Below, piece by piece: positions 53,200 through 61,945 of a stretch of 64,000 nt of DNA. The DNA lies in contig JAAZYR010000005.1 of NCBI GenBank assembly GCA_014239555.1, forward strand, positions 124,001-188,000, in the 5' to 3' direction. Position numbers and translations under genes: made by a program. The stretch comes from Acidimicrobiales bacterium (GTDB lineage Bacteria > Actinomycetota > Acidimicrobiia > Acidimicrobiales > Poriferisodalaceae). How positions within the stretch are numbered: position 1 is the first letter of the stretch; each line of letters opens with the position of its first letter. Under the pieces are notes generated by a model. It did not search any database and was not told where the DNA came from. It saw only the letters and a list, made by a program, of their open reading frames with translations.

Positions 53200-54186
53200 G
53201 TGGTTTCCCTCACTCCCCTTCAACACCGCGCGGATCCCGGCGAGGATCTACAGCGAGTGGAGACAGCGTTGCGAGTTGCCGCGATGACTGATGATGACTT
53301 TCTGACGGAAGTCGCATCCCACCTCATACCGGCGGGTGGCAAACGCTTACGGCCCGCGTTTGTAATTGCATCAGCGCTTTCTTTGGACCCTAACGGTGAA
53401 CGTCCCGAGGCCATGACCGATGCCATGGTGCGGGGCGGGGTAGCGGTTGAACTCGTCCACTTAGGGTCCCTCTATCACGATGATGTGATGGACGAAGCTG
53501 AAACGCGTCGCGGCATCGAAGCGGTGAATCATCGTTGGGGGAACCTGACCGCAATTCTCGCTGGTGATTTTCTTTTGGCGAAAGCTTCGGAATTGGCTGC
53601 TTCGTTGGGGACCGAGGTCGCTGAGTTACTTGCCGCAACAATTGGGCGGCTCTGTGAGGGGCAGGTTCGTGAGTTGCAACTGATTTACGACGTCACCCGA
53701 ACAGAAGAACAGTATTTGCAAGCGATTGCCGGAAAAACGGCTGCGCTCTATGCCACCTCGTGTCGTATCGGCGGGCTCGTAGCTGGCGCAGACCGGAAGG
53801 TGGTGGACCGATTGACCGAATTTGGTCACGCCTACGGTATGGCATTTCAGGTTGTCGACGACATTCTTGATCTTGTGGCCACCGACGAGGAACTTGGTAA
53901 GCCTTCGGGCAACGACTTGCGAGAAGGTGTTTATACCCTGCCTGTGATTCGGATGATTGCGTCGGGCGATCCGGTGGTGGCGTTACTAGGTCAACCGTTG
54001 GACGAACAGACGCGGGATAAAGCTCGGCAAGCAGTGGTCGACGGGGCCGAAATTGCAACGTCAAAAGTAACTGCTGAGGGTTTCATCGGTGATGCCGTGA
54101 AAGCGCTTGACGCGTTGCCTGACACGCCTGGCGTTTTGGGGATGCGCGACGCGGCGACAAATTTGTTGTCGACGCTTGACCGTTAG
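53200..54186 (+). CDS. Polyprenyl diphosphate synthase
   Basis: A 328-residue trans-prenyl synthase. GGKRLRPAF is at 46-54, the first Asp-rich motif DDVMD at 94-98, and the second DDILD near 215. It extends a short allylic diphosphate with IPP; the residue set before the first motif (SLY) suggests a medium or long chain, as for quinones. The start is GTG. A dihydropteroate synthase-like gene follows after 20 bases. IspD and IspF nearby would feed its substrate. Confidence 0.92.
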   Translation: MVSLTPLQHRADPGEDLQRVETALRVAAMTDDDFLTEVASHLIPAGGKRLRPAFVIASALSLDPNGERPEAMTDAMVRGGVAVELVHLGSLYHDDVMDEAETRRGIEAVNHRWGNLTAILAGDFLLAKASELAASLGTEVAELLAATIGRLCEGQVRELQLIYDVTRTEEQYLQAIAGKTAALYATSCRIGGLVAGADRKVVDRLTEFGHAYGMAFQVVDDILDLVATDEELGKPSGNDLREGVYTLPVIRMIASGDPVVALLGQPLDEQTRDKARQAVVDGAEIATSKVTAEGFIGDAVKALDALPDTPGVLGMRDAATNLLSTLDR

Positions 54187-54206
54187 CGAAGTCTGCGGAG
54201 CTTCTG

Positions 54207-55055
54207 GTGTGGCCAATCAACCGTAGCTATCAAGCAACGAGTTTCGATCCGGGACGCGGACCGGTTTGGGATTGGGGCCACCGCACGTATGTCATGGGGA
54301 TCGTCAACGCTACTCATGATTCTTTTTCAGGTGATGGCATTGATGGCCAAATCGAGAAAGCTGTCCTGTTAGCAACCGAGTTTGAGGCTTGTGGTGTTGA
54401 TGTGATCGATATTGGAGGTGCGTCGTCGCGCCCCGGTGCTGAACCAACACCTGTTGCTGTGGAGAAATCTCGAGTTGTTCCGGTAATTGAGGCGGTGCGC
54501 GACGCGGTAAATCTACCTATATCGATCGACACGACCTGGGCGGTCGTCGCGGACGCCGCGCTAGACGCCGGAGCGACGGTGGTTAACGACATCACTGGTT
54601 TTCTCCTGGATCCCGATCTTTCGTCGCTCGTGTCTCAGCGCGGAGTGGGTGCCGTGGTGATGCACAACCAGCGAGGTCGAGAGCATCGCGATGTGGTCGA
54701 TGACATCGTTGCTGGCTTCGATGAAACTCTGGCTGTGTGTGAGTCTGCTCGGATTGAGCTATCAAATTTGATCCTGGACCCAGGGTTCGGGTTCGGGTGG
54801 TCAGTTGAACAGAATTTGGAAATATTGCGTCGGCTTCCAGAATTGACCCGATTTGAGTTGCCGCTTCTCATCGGCACGTCGCGAAAGTCATCTATTGGCA
54901 CGGTGTTAGGCAGCGATATCGGAGAACGATTGTTCGGCACGGCGGCAAGCGTCGCTCAAGCAATTTGTGGGGGCATCGACGTAATCCGGGTTCACGATGG
55001 GGTCGAAATGCGTGATGTTGTAATGATGACAGACGCGATTGTGCGATCTAACTGA
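54207..55055 (+). CDS. folP: Dihydropteroate synthase homologue with altered active site
   Basis: A 282-residue DHPS-fold protein. Standard anchors are GIVNATHDSF (usually N-x-TPDSF), GGASSRPGAE (usually GGESTRPGA), SIDTTWAVVA, DPGFGFG and SRKSSIG. Three key spots differ: H37 stands for the loop Pro, W198 for the Lys after GFG that contacts pterin (Lys221 in E. coli), and A72 for the Glu of GGES. Such changes recall mycobacterial FolP2, which lacks DHPS activity. Whether this is the only DHPS of the genome is unknown. Start GTG with GGAG before it. folB and folK are 5 kb away. Confidence 0.85.
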   Translation: MWPINRSYQATSFDPGRGPVWDWGHRTYVMGIVNATHDSFSGDGIDGQIEKAVLLATEFEACGVDVIDIGGASSRPGAEPTPVAVEKSRVVPVIEAVRDAVNLPISIDTTWAVVADAALDAGATVVNDITGFLLDPDLSSLVSQRGVGAVVMHNQRGREHRDVVDDIVAGFDETLAVCESARIELSNLILDPGFGFGWSVEQNLEILRRLPELTRFELPLLIGTSRKSSIGTVLGSDIGERLFGTAASVAQAICGGIDVIRVHDGVEMRDVVMMTDAIVRSN

Positions 55056-55056
55056 G

Positions 55057-56352
55057 TTAATTCGCGACCTGATCAACGGGATGATATTCACCGTCGACGC
55101 CAAGATACTCGGCGCCATCGTTGCGGTAGAAGGAAGCGGCCTTTGCTTGCTCGAGAACCGCGAGCATGGATGGCAGTTGGCCACCTTCTTTGTGGATTCG
55201 ATCGATCACGCGCTTGGGGTTCAGGTGATCCAGCATCTCGAATGGGCCGTGTACCCAGTTGAAACCCCAGCGGATCGCGTTATCGATGTTGACGACGTCA
55301 TCGGCAATTTCGGGCACTAAACCCGCTGCGTACTTCAGAGTTCCACCAAAAACTTTCCAAGCTAGTTGTCCCGCTGGGGAATCTTCAAAGATCACCTCAC
55401 CTAGTTCTGGCGCAGCGCCTTCGAGCGTCGCTGGTTGCGCGTCGCGCCATGTTTCGTTGAGGAGGTCGAAGGTTTCTTTCCTACGGGTACCGTCGTCGAG
55501 CTTGATCTGTCGAGAGAACCCCCCACCGGCTTTTCGGCCGAGTTGGCCGTTGTCATGCATCCGTTGTTCAGCTGGCGGGAATGCCGTGTAGGCGTGCCCC
55601 GCATCCGCTTGAGGCAAGTTGGTCGCGAGGTTTTTCCCTACGAGTTCCATCACGTCTAGACCAATGAGATCAATCAGCCCGTAGAGCCCGGTGGGAGGTA
55701 GGCCTACAGGAGTCGAAAGGGTGGCGTCCACGGTCTCTTGATTCATTCCTTCGGCGAGGAAGGGTTTCGCGAGATGTAACCCTGAGAGCATGAAGAAGCA
55801 GCCAATACGGTTGCCAATGAAATTGACGGTGTCTTTTGCGTGCACGACACCTTTGCCAAGGCGCTTGTCACCGAATTCGGCGAACGCGGCGATCACTTCG
55901 TCATGGGTGTCTTCACCGGGGACAAGTTCAAATAGGTGCATCACTTTCACGGGGTTAAAGAAGTGCGTGATCGCAACATCGGCACGAAATCGAGGAGCCA
56001 TTCCTTCAGATATCTGGCGGAGCGGAATACCCGAGGTGTTCGACGAAATAACCGAACCGTCTTTTCGGATCAGTTCCAAACGCTCGAAAAGTTCTCGTTT
56101 AACAGACAGGTCTTCTACGACAGCCTCGCAAACCCAGTCATAGTCTGAAACTGCCTCTAGATCGGTCTCTACGGTCCCTGTTGTCACTAAATGCTGGGCG
56201 TCCGGGTCAACTTGTTGCAGGGCGGCTTCGACAGCATCTGCGTTCATGTCGAGCAGGAGAACGCGGCACCCAGCGGCTGCGCTCGCTGCGGCAATGCCAG
56301 CACCCATGGTTCCGGCGCCGACTACGGCAACAGATTCGATTGATCGAGACAA
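55057..56352 (-). CDS. 3-hydroxyacyl-CoA dehydrogenase
   Basis: A 431-residue enzyme from a TTG at 56352, chosen because GGAGG lies eight bases before it and the protein starts there with the NAD loop VAVVGAGTMGAGIAAAS. The His-containing VAITHFFNPVKVMHLFELV is present; two C-terminal 3HCDH-like domains follow. It oxidises 3-hydroxyacyl-CoA in beta-oxidation. It is much longer than the short enzyme at 16624-17481. Only one base separates its end from the end of the convergent folP-like gene. Confidence 0.92.
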   Translation of the reverse strand: MSRSIESVAVVGAGTMGAGIAAASAAAGCRVLLLDMNADAVEAALQQVDPDAQHLVTTGTVETDLEAVSDYDWVCEAVVEDLSVKRELFERLELIRKDGSVISSNTSGIPLRQISEGMAPRFRADVAITHFFNPVKVMHLFELVPGEDTHDEVIAAFAEFGDKRLGKGVVHAKDTVNFIGNRIGCFFMLSGLHLAKPFLAEGMNQETVDATLSTPVGLPPTGLYGLIDLIGLDVMELVGKNLATNLPQADAGHAYTAFPPAEQRMHDNGQLGRKAGGGFSRQIKLDDGTRRKETFDLLNETWRDAQPATLEGAAPELGEVIFEDSPAGQLAWKVFGGTLKYAAGLVPEIADDVVNIDNAIRWGFNWVHGPFEMLDHLNPKRVIDRIHKEGGQLPSMLAVLEQAKAASFYRNDGAEYLGVDGEYHPVDQVAN

Positions 56353-56405
56353 GATGTATTCCTCCGAAAAGTCCGACTCAACGGGCAACAAATTTTGTTC
56401 CAGCG

Positions 56406-57557
56406 TTACCGGCCGGCAATTTGTCGTCCGATGATTTCTTTCATTATTTCCGTCGTGCCGCCATAGATCGTCTGGACTCTCGCATCGGCATATGCGCGAG
56501 CGATCGGGTACTCGTTCATGAATCCGTATCCGCCAAACAGCTGCAGGCATCGCGTGATGGTCCGTAACTGCATTTCGGTGCACCACCATTTGGCTTCAGC
56601 GGCGTCCTCTGCTGTCAACTCGCCCACGTTGAGGGCCTCGATTTGGCGGTCAATAAAAACCCAGGCCATATCAAGTTCGGTTTTCATCTCGGCAAGTTCG
56701 AACCGAGTGTTCTGGAACGATGAAATCTTTTGACCGAATGCCTCGCGATCACTGACGTATTCGACTGTCCAATCGAACGCGGCCTGAGCCGAAGCTGTTC
56801 CTGTTATTGCGATCGACAGCCGTTCTTGTGGGAGGTTGTTTACAAGGCTTAAAAAGCCTGCTCCCTCTCCACCTAAAACGTTTTCTTCTGGCACGAAGAC
56901 GTCATCAAAGAATAACTCTGCAGTGTCTTGGCTCTTCATGCCTAGCTTGTCTAGGTTCCGCCCGCGTTCAAACCCTTCCATTCCTTCTTCAAGAACAAGG
57001 AGGGAGATTCCCTTGTGTTTTTCTGAAGGGTCGGTCTTTACCGCCGTGATTACGAGGTCACTGTTGATGCCGTTGGTGATGAAAGTTTTGGAGCCGTTGA
57101 CGACGTAGCCGGCTCCTTCGCGAATAGCTGTTGTTCCCATTGACGCTAGATCTGAACCAATTGCGGGTTCGGTCATGGCTATTGCGCTCATCAGGTCGCC
57201 GTTAACAAGGCCCGGCATCCAGCGATCTGCCTGTTCCTCGTTGCAATAGTTCAGAAAATATGGGAGGCAAACGTCGTTGTGCAACGTGATACACATCCCC
57301 GAGCCGACCACAGCTGCTCGTTGAATTTCTTCATTAATGATCGAGTTATACCGAAAGTCTTCGACCTGGCCCCCGCCATATGACTCGGGTGCTGCCATTC
57401 CGAGGAAACCAAGCGAACCCGCCTTTCGAAACATTGCTTTGTCGACTTTTCCGTCATGCTCCCATTTCTCGTGGTTGGGGACGATCTCCTTCTCCACAAA
57501 CGCTCGAACGGAGTCGCGGAACATGTCGTGTTCTTGATCGAAGATGACGCGGCGCAT
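56406..57557 (-). CDS. Acyl-CoA dehydrogenase
   Basis: A 383-residue flavoprotein from the ATG at 57557. Flavin and substrate blocks are ITLHNDVCLPYF, TEPAIGSDLASMGTTA, and LQLFGGYGFMNEYPIARAY. The usual YEGT Glu is replaced by Gly (IYGGTTEIM), while NLPQERLSIA places a Glu where long-chain and isovaleryl enzymes have the base, so it probably belongs to that group. It precedes the 3-hydroxyacyl-CoA dehydrogenase by 53 bases and diverges from the thioesterase. Confidence 0.93.
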   Translation of the reverse strand: MRRVIFDQEHDMFRDSVRAFVEKEIVPNHEKWEHDGKVDKAMFRKAGSLGFLGMAAPESYGGGQVEDFRYNSIINEEIQRAAVVGSGMCITLHNDVCLPYFLNYCNEEQADRWMPGLVNGDLMSAIAMTEPAIGSDLASMGTTAIREGAGYVVNGSKTFITNGINSDLVITAVKTDPSEKHKGISLLVLEEGMEGFERGRNLDKLGMKSQDTAELFFDDVFVPEENVLGGEGAGFLSLVNNLPQERLSIAITGTASAQAAFDWTVEYVSDREAFGQKISSFQNTRFELAEMKTELDMAWVFIDRQIEALNVGELTAEDAAEAKWWCTEMQLRTITRCLQLFGGYGFMNEYPIARAYADARVQTIYGGTTEIMKEIIGRQIAGR

Positions 57558-57621
57558 GCTGTGACCGTACTGGGTCACGGTGCCCGCCTGCGAGACGAGT
57601 TGGCACGGTAGCGTGCGAGAC

Positions 57622-58281
57622 ATGAGCACTTGGGATGCAGTGAGTCGAGCCGCCAGTGCGATGCGCCGCTTAAATCGTGCACTTTCGGGCCGTCAACTTG
57701 CTGACGAAACTCTCGATGAGATCACCGGCACTATCCACGATCTCGGGGATCGCTTTAGTGCCGGCACCGATAGAAACAAACTCGACGACATGATGACTCG
57801 CCCTCACCTCGCTGCGATTTATGCCGGTCAGTACACACCGCTTGACCTTGAAGTTGGAGAAGAGATCGAATTTGACCCTTTTTCGATTGCGGGCGGTGAG
57901 TTTCATCCGGCGTCAATCGGGTTAAAATTCGTTAAGGAATCAGATGAATGTGTTGTCGGCACCGGCGCAATTGATCAGATGTTTGCGGGGCCTCCTGAGC
58001 GCGTTCATGGTGGCGTTCAGGCTCTTATTATTGATGAGGTAATGGGCGCTCTCAACCGTATGCGGGGTCGCCAGGCTTACACCGCCTACCTTCATGTGGA
58101 CTACCTGGGTCCCGCACCTTTAGGCGTGGCTCTGACGTTTCGTGCCTGGGTCGCTCAGACTGACGGTCGGAAAATTTATTTGAAGGGGTCGGGAGATGGT
58201 CCCGAAGGCCGCTTCATGGATGCAGAGGGCTTATTCATCCAGCGCGAAGATCAACCCGAGGGGTCGCTACCGAGTTCGTAG
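57622..58281 (+). CDS. PaaI/THEM4-like hotdog thioesterase
   Basis: A 219-residue single-hotdog protein from the ATG at 57622. The active-site region is PERVHGGVQALIIDEVMGAL, as in PaaI-like thioesterases (H-G-G with a following Asp/Glu), then AYLHVDYLGPAPLG. It should hydrolyse acyl-CoA. It shares a 64-base divergent promoter region with the acyl-CoA dehydrogenase. Confidence 0.87.
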   Translation: MSTWDAVSRAASAMRRLNRALSGRQLADETLDEITGTIHDLGDRFSAGTDRNKLDDMMTRPHLAAIYAGQYTPLDLEVGEEIEFDPFSIAGGEFHPASIGLKFVKESDECVVGTGAIDQMFAGPPERVHGGVQALIIDEVMGALNRMRGRQAYTAYLHVDYLGPAPLGVALTFRAWVAQTDGRKIYLKGSGDGPEGRFMDAEGLFIQREDQPEGSLPSS

Positions 58282-58298
58282 CGCGGACTGAGTGGCCC

Positions 58299-59702
58299 CT
58301 AGCTTTCGGGGCGAAGAGTTGGAAACAGCACGACGTCGCGGATGCTGGTCGCACCGGTGAGCAACATCGCTAAACGATCCATGCCGATACCTAAACCTCC
58401 CGTAGGGGGAAGTCCGTATTCCAAGGCACGCAAATAATCCTCATCGACCATCATCGCTTCAGCGTCACCTCCGGCATTTTGAGCTGCCTGGTCTTCAAAG
58501 CGGGAGCGTTGCTGATCAGGGTCGACGAGCTCGCTAAACGCATTGCAGAGTTCTCGTCCGGCCAGGATCGCCTCAAAACGTTCTGTCATCCCTGGTTTGT
58601 TTCGGTGCTCTCTTGATAGAGGCGAAACTTCTGCTGGGTATTCGGTCACGTATACGGGACCCCAAAGGGTGCTTTCGGTCGTTTTCTCGTAGATCTCCAA
58701 AATGAGCTTGCCTGGCCCGAACGAATCTTTAAACGGCACTCCGTGCTCCGCTGCAACAGCTCGGAGTTCTTCAGTCGACATATCGAGCGACAAGGTCACC
58801 CCAATCGACTCTTCTATTAGTTCAATCATCGTCGCTCGCCGCCAAGGTCGAGCAACGTCGAGTTCCTGGTCACCGACCGTTAATACCGTCGAGCCGGTGA
58901 GCTCGAGAGCGAGATGTTCGACGAGTTCCTCCACGAGGTTCATGATGTCGTCGTAATCGGCGTACGCCTGGTACAGCTCAAGCATCGTGAACTCTGGGTT
59001 GTGACGAGTCGAGACTCCTTCGTTGCGGAATACTCGACCTATCTCGAAAACTTTGTCGAATCCTGCGACCGTTAGTCGTTTGAGGTACAGCTCTGGTGCG
59101 ACTCTTAGATACAGATCGAGGTCTAGGGCGTTGTGGTGGGTAGTGAATGGTCGAGCATTTGCTCCTCCTGGTATCGGATGAAAAATGGGGGTTTCTACTT
59201 CGATGAAGCCCCGGTGCTCCATAAAAGATCGTGTCAGCGACATCATCCGGCTTCTCATGAGAAAAGTCTGTCTCGCTTCGGGGGTGACCCACAGATCTAC
59301 GTACCGTTGCCGGTATCGGGTATCTACGTCGGTGATGCCGTGCCATTTGTCCGGGAACGGACGGCGGGCCTCGGCCAGAAGAACCCATGAATCTGCTCTT
59401 ACGCTGAGTTCTCCACGTCGGGTGGTCATCACAACACCCGTTAGTCCAACCCAGTCACCGAGATTGAGATCGCAGAACTTGTCAAACTCCGGTGTGGTCT
59501 TTGCAGGGGCAAAGAGTTGAATTCGGCCAGAACCATCGTCCAGGGTGGCAAAGGCGATTTTGCCTTGAACTCGGCGCAGCATTAGTCGCCCCGCTATGGC
59601 AACCACATGGTCAGTTTCTTGACCCGGTTCAAGGTCAGCATGGTTTGCGATCAGTTCCTCAACTCGGCTGTCAGTGACGAATCGGTAGGGAATTTCGGCC
59701 AT
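58299..59702 (-). CDS. lysS: Lysyl-tRNA synthetase, class II
   Basis: A 467-residue class IIb synthetase. The N-terminal OB domain (about 30-120) has AGRLMLRRVQGKIAFATLDDGSGRIQLF. Motif 1 to 3 are seen at FIEVETPIFHPIPGG, FRNEGVSTRHNPEFTMLELYQAY and PPTGGLGIGMDRLAMLL. It charges tRNA-Lys. The 203 bases upstream hold its likely promoter and no gene. Confidence 0.97.
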   Translation of the reverse strand: MAEIPYRFVTDSRVEELIANHADLEPGQETDHVVAIAGRLMLRRVQGKIAFATLDDGSGRIQLFAPAKTTPEFDKFCDLNLGDWVGLTGVVMTTRRGELSVRADSWVLLAEARRPFPDKWHGITDVDTRYRQRYVDLWVTPEARQTFLMRSRMMSLTRSFMEHRGFIEVETPIFHPIPGGANARPFTTHHNALDLDLYLRVAPELYLKRLTVAGFDKVFEIGRVFRNEGVSTRHNPEFTMLELYQAYADYDDIMNLVEELVEHLALELTGSTVLTVGDQELDVARPWRRATMIELIEESIGVTLSLDMSTEELRAVAAEHGVPFKDSFGPGKLILEIYEKTTESTLWGPVYVTEYPAEVSPLSREHRNKPGMTERFEAILAGRELCNAFSELVDPDQQRSRFEDQAAQNAGGDAEAMMVDEDYLRALEYGLPPTGGLGIGMDRLAMLLTGATSIRDVVLFPTLRPES

Positions 59703-59905
59703 GTCTCCTCAATGACGCTCAGTTTCGTTGGTTTCGCACTCAACTTCGCGCAATAACCATGCTTCATGGTGCTTCATTAATCGCGCTAGTGGTGCGATCA
59801 ATTGTTAAATAAGCATCCTTGTCCTAACAGTTTGGCGTTTCCCGGTTGGGTCAAAGTGCGCCTTTTTCGGATAGCGACGTCACCTTCTGTCTCGGATGCT
59901 TCGAT

Positions 59906-60376
59906 TTAACAGTAAAGCAGGTCGTCGACTCGCACTATCACCTGGTCTGAAACTGTTTCTCGCCATAGCGGTGGCATTAGCTCGGGGGCTAAGTCGGCGA
60001 GTGGGTGGAGAACGAAGGCTCTTTCGTTCATGCGCGGGTGCGGAATCGTTAATTCGGGGTCGTTGAGTGTTAAGTCGCCGTGCAGCAGAACATCAACGTC
60101 GAGGGTCCGTGGGCCCCAACGTTCTTTGCGGACACGTCCCGCTGATGTCTCAAGTTGTTGACAAATAGTAAGAAGCTCGTAGGGGCTTACGGAGGTGTGA
60201 ATTTCAACTACTAAGTTGAGGAACGCTCCTTGGGACGGGCCACCAATTGGCGCTGTTTCGTATAGCCCTGAGACAGCGTGCTTGTCGGGAATGTCTCGCA
60301 CTGCTCTCGTCAAGATTTCTCTACGGTCACCTAGGTTGGATCCCAGACCTATAAAGCTTCTTACGGTTTGGGGCAT
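59906..60376 (-). CDS. folK: 6-hydroxymethyl-dihydropterin pyrophosphokinase
   Basis: A 156-residue HPPK. RSFIGLGSNLGDRREIL is the start, and RWGPRTLDVDVLLHGD with the metal-binding Asp pair follows, then IPHPRMNERAFVLHPLADLAP. It pyrophosphorylates the pterin before DHPS. It is seven bases downstream of folB. These look fully catalytic, in contrast to the folP-like gene at 54207. Confidence 0.95.
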   Translation of the reverse strand: MPQTVRSFIGLGSNLGDRREILTRAVRDIPDKHAVSGLYETAPIGGPSQGAFLNLVVEIHTSVSPYELLTICQQLETSAGRVRKERWGPRTLDVDVLLHGDLTLNDPELTIPHPRMNERAFVLHPLADLAPELMPPLWRETVSDQVIVRVDDLLYC

Positions 60377-60383
60377 TTCGTCC

Positions 60384-60761
60384 TCATGTTCGGTGACGGG
60401 TCACTCGAACGGCGCTGAAATTTAGGTCCGATGGCACCGGTGGCCGGATCTTCTTTACCGTCACTTCCACCGTTGAGACACCATCAAGTTCGAGCAGACG
60501 TTCTGCTGCGAGTTGCGCCAGGCGTTCTAGGAGTTGGACCTTCGCTTCGAGGCACATTTCTTCAATTATTTGAGCCACAGATCCATAATCAACCGTGTCG
60601 TGTAATTCATCTGAAGTACCGGCTGCCGACAGGTCGGCATAGATATCGATGTCGAGTTCCAACGGCTGCGCTCGCTCGCGTTCTTCTGGCAGTACACCTA
60701 CGATGCACACGACGCGCAAGCCGCGTAGTTGGATGCAATCACTGTCGCTCGGTCGTGTCAC
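60384..60761 (-). CDS. folB: Dihydroneopterin aldolase
   Basis: A 125-residue FolB. LRVVCIVGVLPEERERAQPLELDIDI is the family start; LHDTVDYGSVAQIIEE and the ending VEVTVKKIRPPVP are fixed. It splits dihydroneopterin to 6-hydroxymethyl-dihydropterin. It lies between the phosphatase-fold gene (two bases upstream) and folK. Confidence 0.94.
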   Translation of the reverse strand: MTRPSDSDCIQLRGLRVVCIVGVLPEERERAQPLELDIDIYADLSAAGTSDELHDTVDYGSVAQIIEEMCLEAKVQLLERLAQLAAERLLELDGVSTVEVTVKKIRPPVPSDLNFSAVRVTRHRT

Positions 60762-60763
60762 TG

Positions 60764-61279
60764 CTATGTGGTCTCCTGCTGAGGTTTCATACCGACCGCT
60801 ATTTCAACTAATTCCCGACCGTGCGGTCCCAATCGTTGCTGGAAGATGCGTTCGGCTATTGCTGTGACTTGCGGTCCGGTTGGAACAAGGCCAGCCCATA
60901 GCAAGTAGGCCGCCATCAACCCACACAAACGTTCTCCGACTAGTTCCTTGTGGAGGATAACTTTTTGGCCTGCCGATATAGCGCTGCGGATCTCGATAAA
61001 GATGGCCCCCATAAATTGAGCAAGTTGGTCATGTGCAGGCCAGGGTCGATGCCGGAACGGCATGCCAAGTTCTTCGTAATTGTGGAGGTTGTGTGAACCG
61101 GAAATGAGTGAATAGAGGACGTCGAATTCGTTTTGGCGAATCCAAATGATTTCTTCTTGACGGCGAACACGTCGGTGGTGTTCCCCGTAGCCCCCGGGGC
61201 GCTCGCAGATAGCGAGGGAGTCCTTGATTACCCAGACAAAGTTTCTGGGCTCAATACCTTCTGCCCATTTTGCCTTCAC
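60764..61279 (-). CDS. Dual-specificity-phosphatase-like protein with Cys replaced by Lys
   Basis: A 171-residue protein with the order of a DSP. FVWVIKDSLAICERPGG opens, then FDVLYSLI, then HRPWPAHDQLAQF (possible Asp loop), then VILHKELVGERLCGLMAAYLL, where the P-loop should be HCxxGxxR. Here it is H110-K111-E-L-V-G-E-R, so the nucleophile is Lys (AAG at 60947-60949) while the Arg and Gly remain. The family relation is clear by pattern, but phosphatase activity is not expected. It may bind a phosphate ligand. It is two bases before folB. Confidence 0.7.
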   Translation of the reverse strand: MKAKWAEGIEPRNFVWVIKDSLAICERPGGYGEHHRRVRRQEEIIWIRQNEFDVLYSLISGSHNLHNYEELGMPFRHRPWPAHDQLAQFMGAIFIEIRSAISAGQKVILHKELVGERLCGLMAAYLLWAGLVPTGPQVTAIAERIFQQRLGPHGRELVEIAVGMKPQQETT

Positions 61280-61370
61280 GGTTCCCTATTCCGCATGCGT
61301 TAAGAAACGCTGATGCGAAGCAGATGTTACTTGTCAGATATCGGAGGGGCCACTGACACTGCGGCGGCGT

Positions 61371-61934
61371 TCAGGAGTTAGCTGATCTGTCGTAGGCCCA
61401 AATGTCGCGAAGGTTTCGGTAACGCTGGCCTACATCAAGTCCGTAGCCCACGACCCACACCTGGGGAAGTCGAAATCCTGCGTATTTGACGAGATCATCT
61501 AGGTCGGCCTGTTGTTCCTCTCGGACCAAAAGCGAGCAGAATTCCAAACTTGCCGGGTTCCTCGCCAAAAGGGTTTTTCTGAGGTATCGCAAAGTTAGGC
61601 CGCTATCAACAATGTCTTCCACGATGATCACATCTCGGCCTTCGATGTCTTCGTCAAGGTCCTTGATGATTCGGACCACGCCACTAGTGCGGGTAGAACT
61701 CCCGTAGGAGGACACTGCCATGAAGTCGAGTTCGACGGGAAGGTCAATGGCACGGGCGAGGTCAGTGGTAAAGATGGCCCCGCCTTTGAGCACGCCTATC
61801 AACAAGGGGATTCGTCCGGCGTAATCGTTCCCGATCTCTTGACCCAGTTGCTGGACCCGAGTGCTGATTTCGGCGTGGGTTACAAGGACTTCGCTGAGGG
61901 CGGGGTCGGGGTGTAGGGCGCTCTGATCCGTCAC
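61371..61934 (-). CDS. hpt: Hypoxanthine-guanine phosphoribosyltransferase
   Basis: A 187-residue Hpt. The PRPP motif is DVIIVEDIVDSGLTL, the pyrophosphate loop LIGVLKGGAIFT, and the flexible loop VSSYGSSTRTSG is present. It salvages hypoxanthine and guanine. It follows tilS by 11 bases, the usual actinobacterial order. ftsH, which often comes next, is missing; instead there is the phosphatase-fold gene after 91 bases. Confidence 0.96.
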   Translation of the reverse strand: MTDQSALHPDPALSEVLVTHAEISTRVQQLGQEIGNDYAGRIPLLIGVLKGGAIFTTDLARAIDLPVELDFMAVSSYGSSTRTSGVVRIIKDLDEDIEGRDVIIVEDIVDSGLTLRYLRKTLLARNPASLEFCSLLVREEQQADLDDLVKYAGFRLPQVWVVGYGLDVGQRYRNLRDIWAYDRSANS

Positions 61935-61945
61935 AAGGTCGGAAC

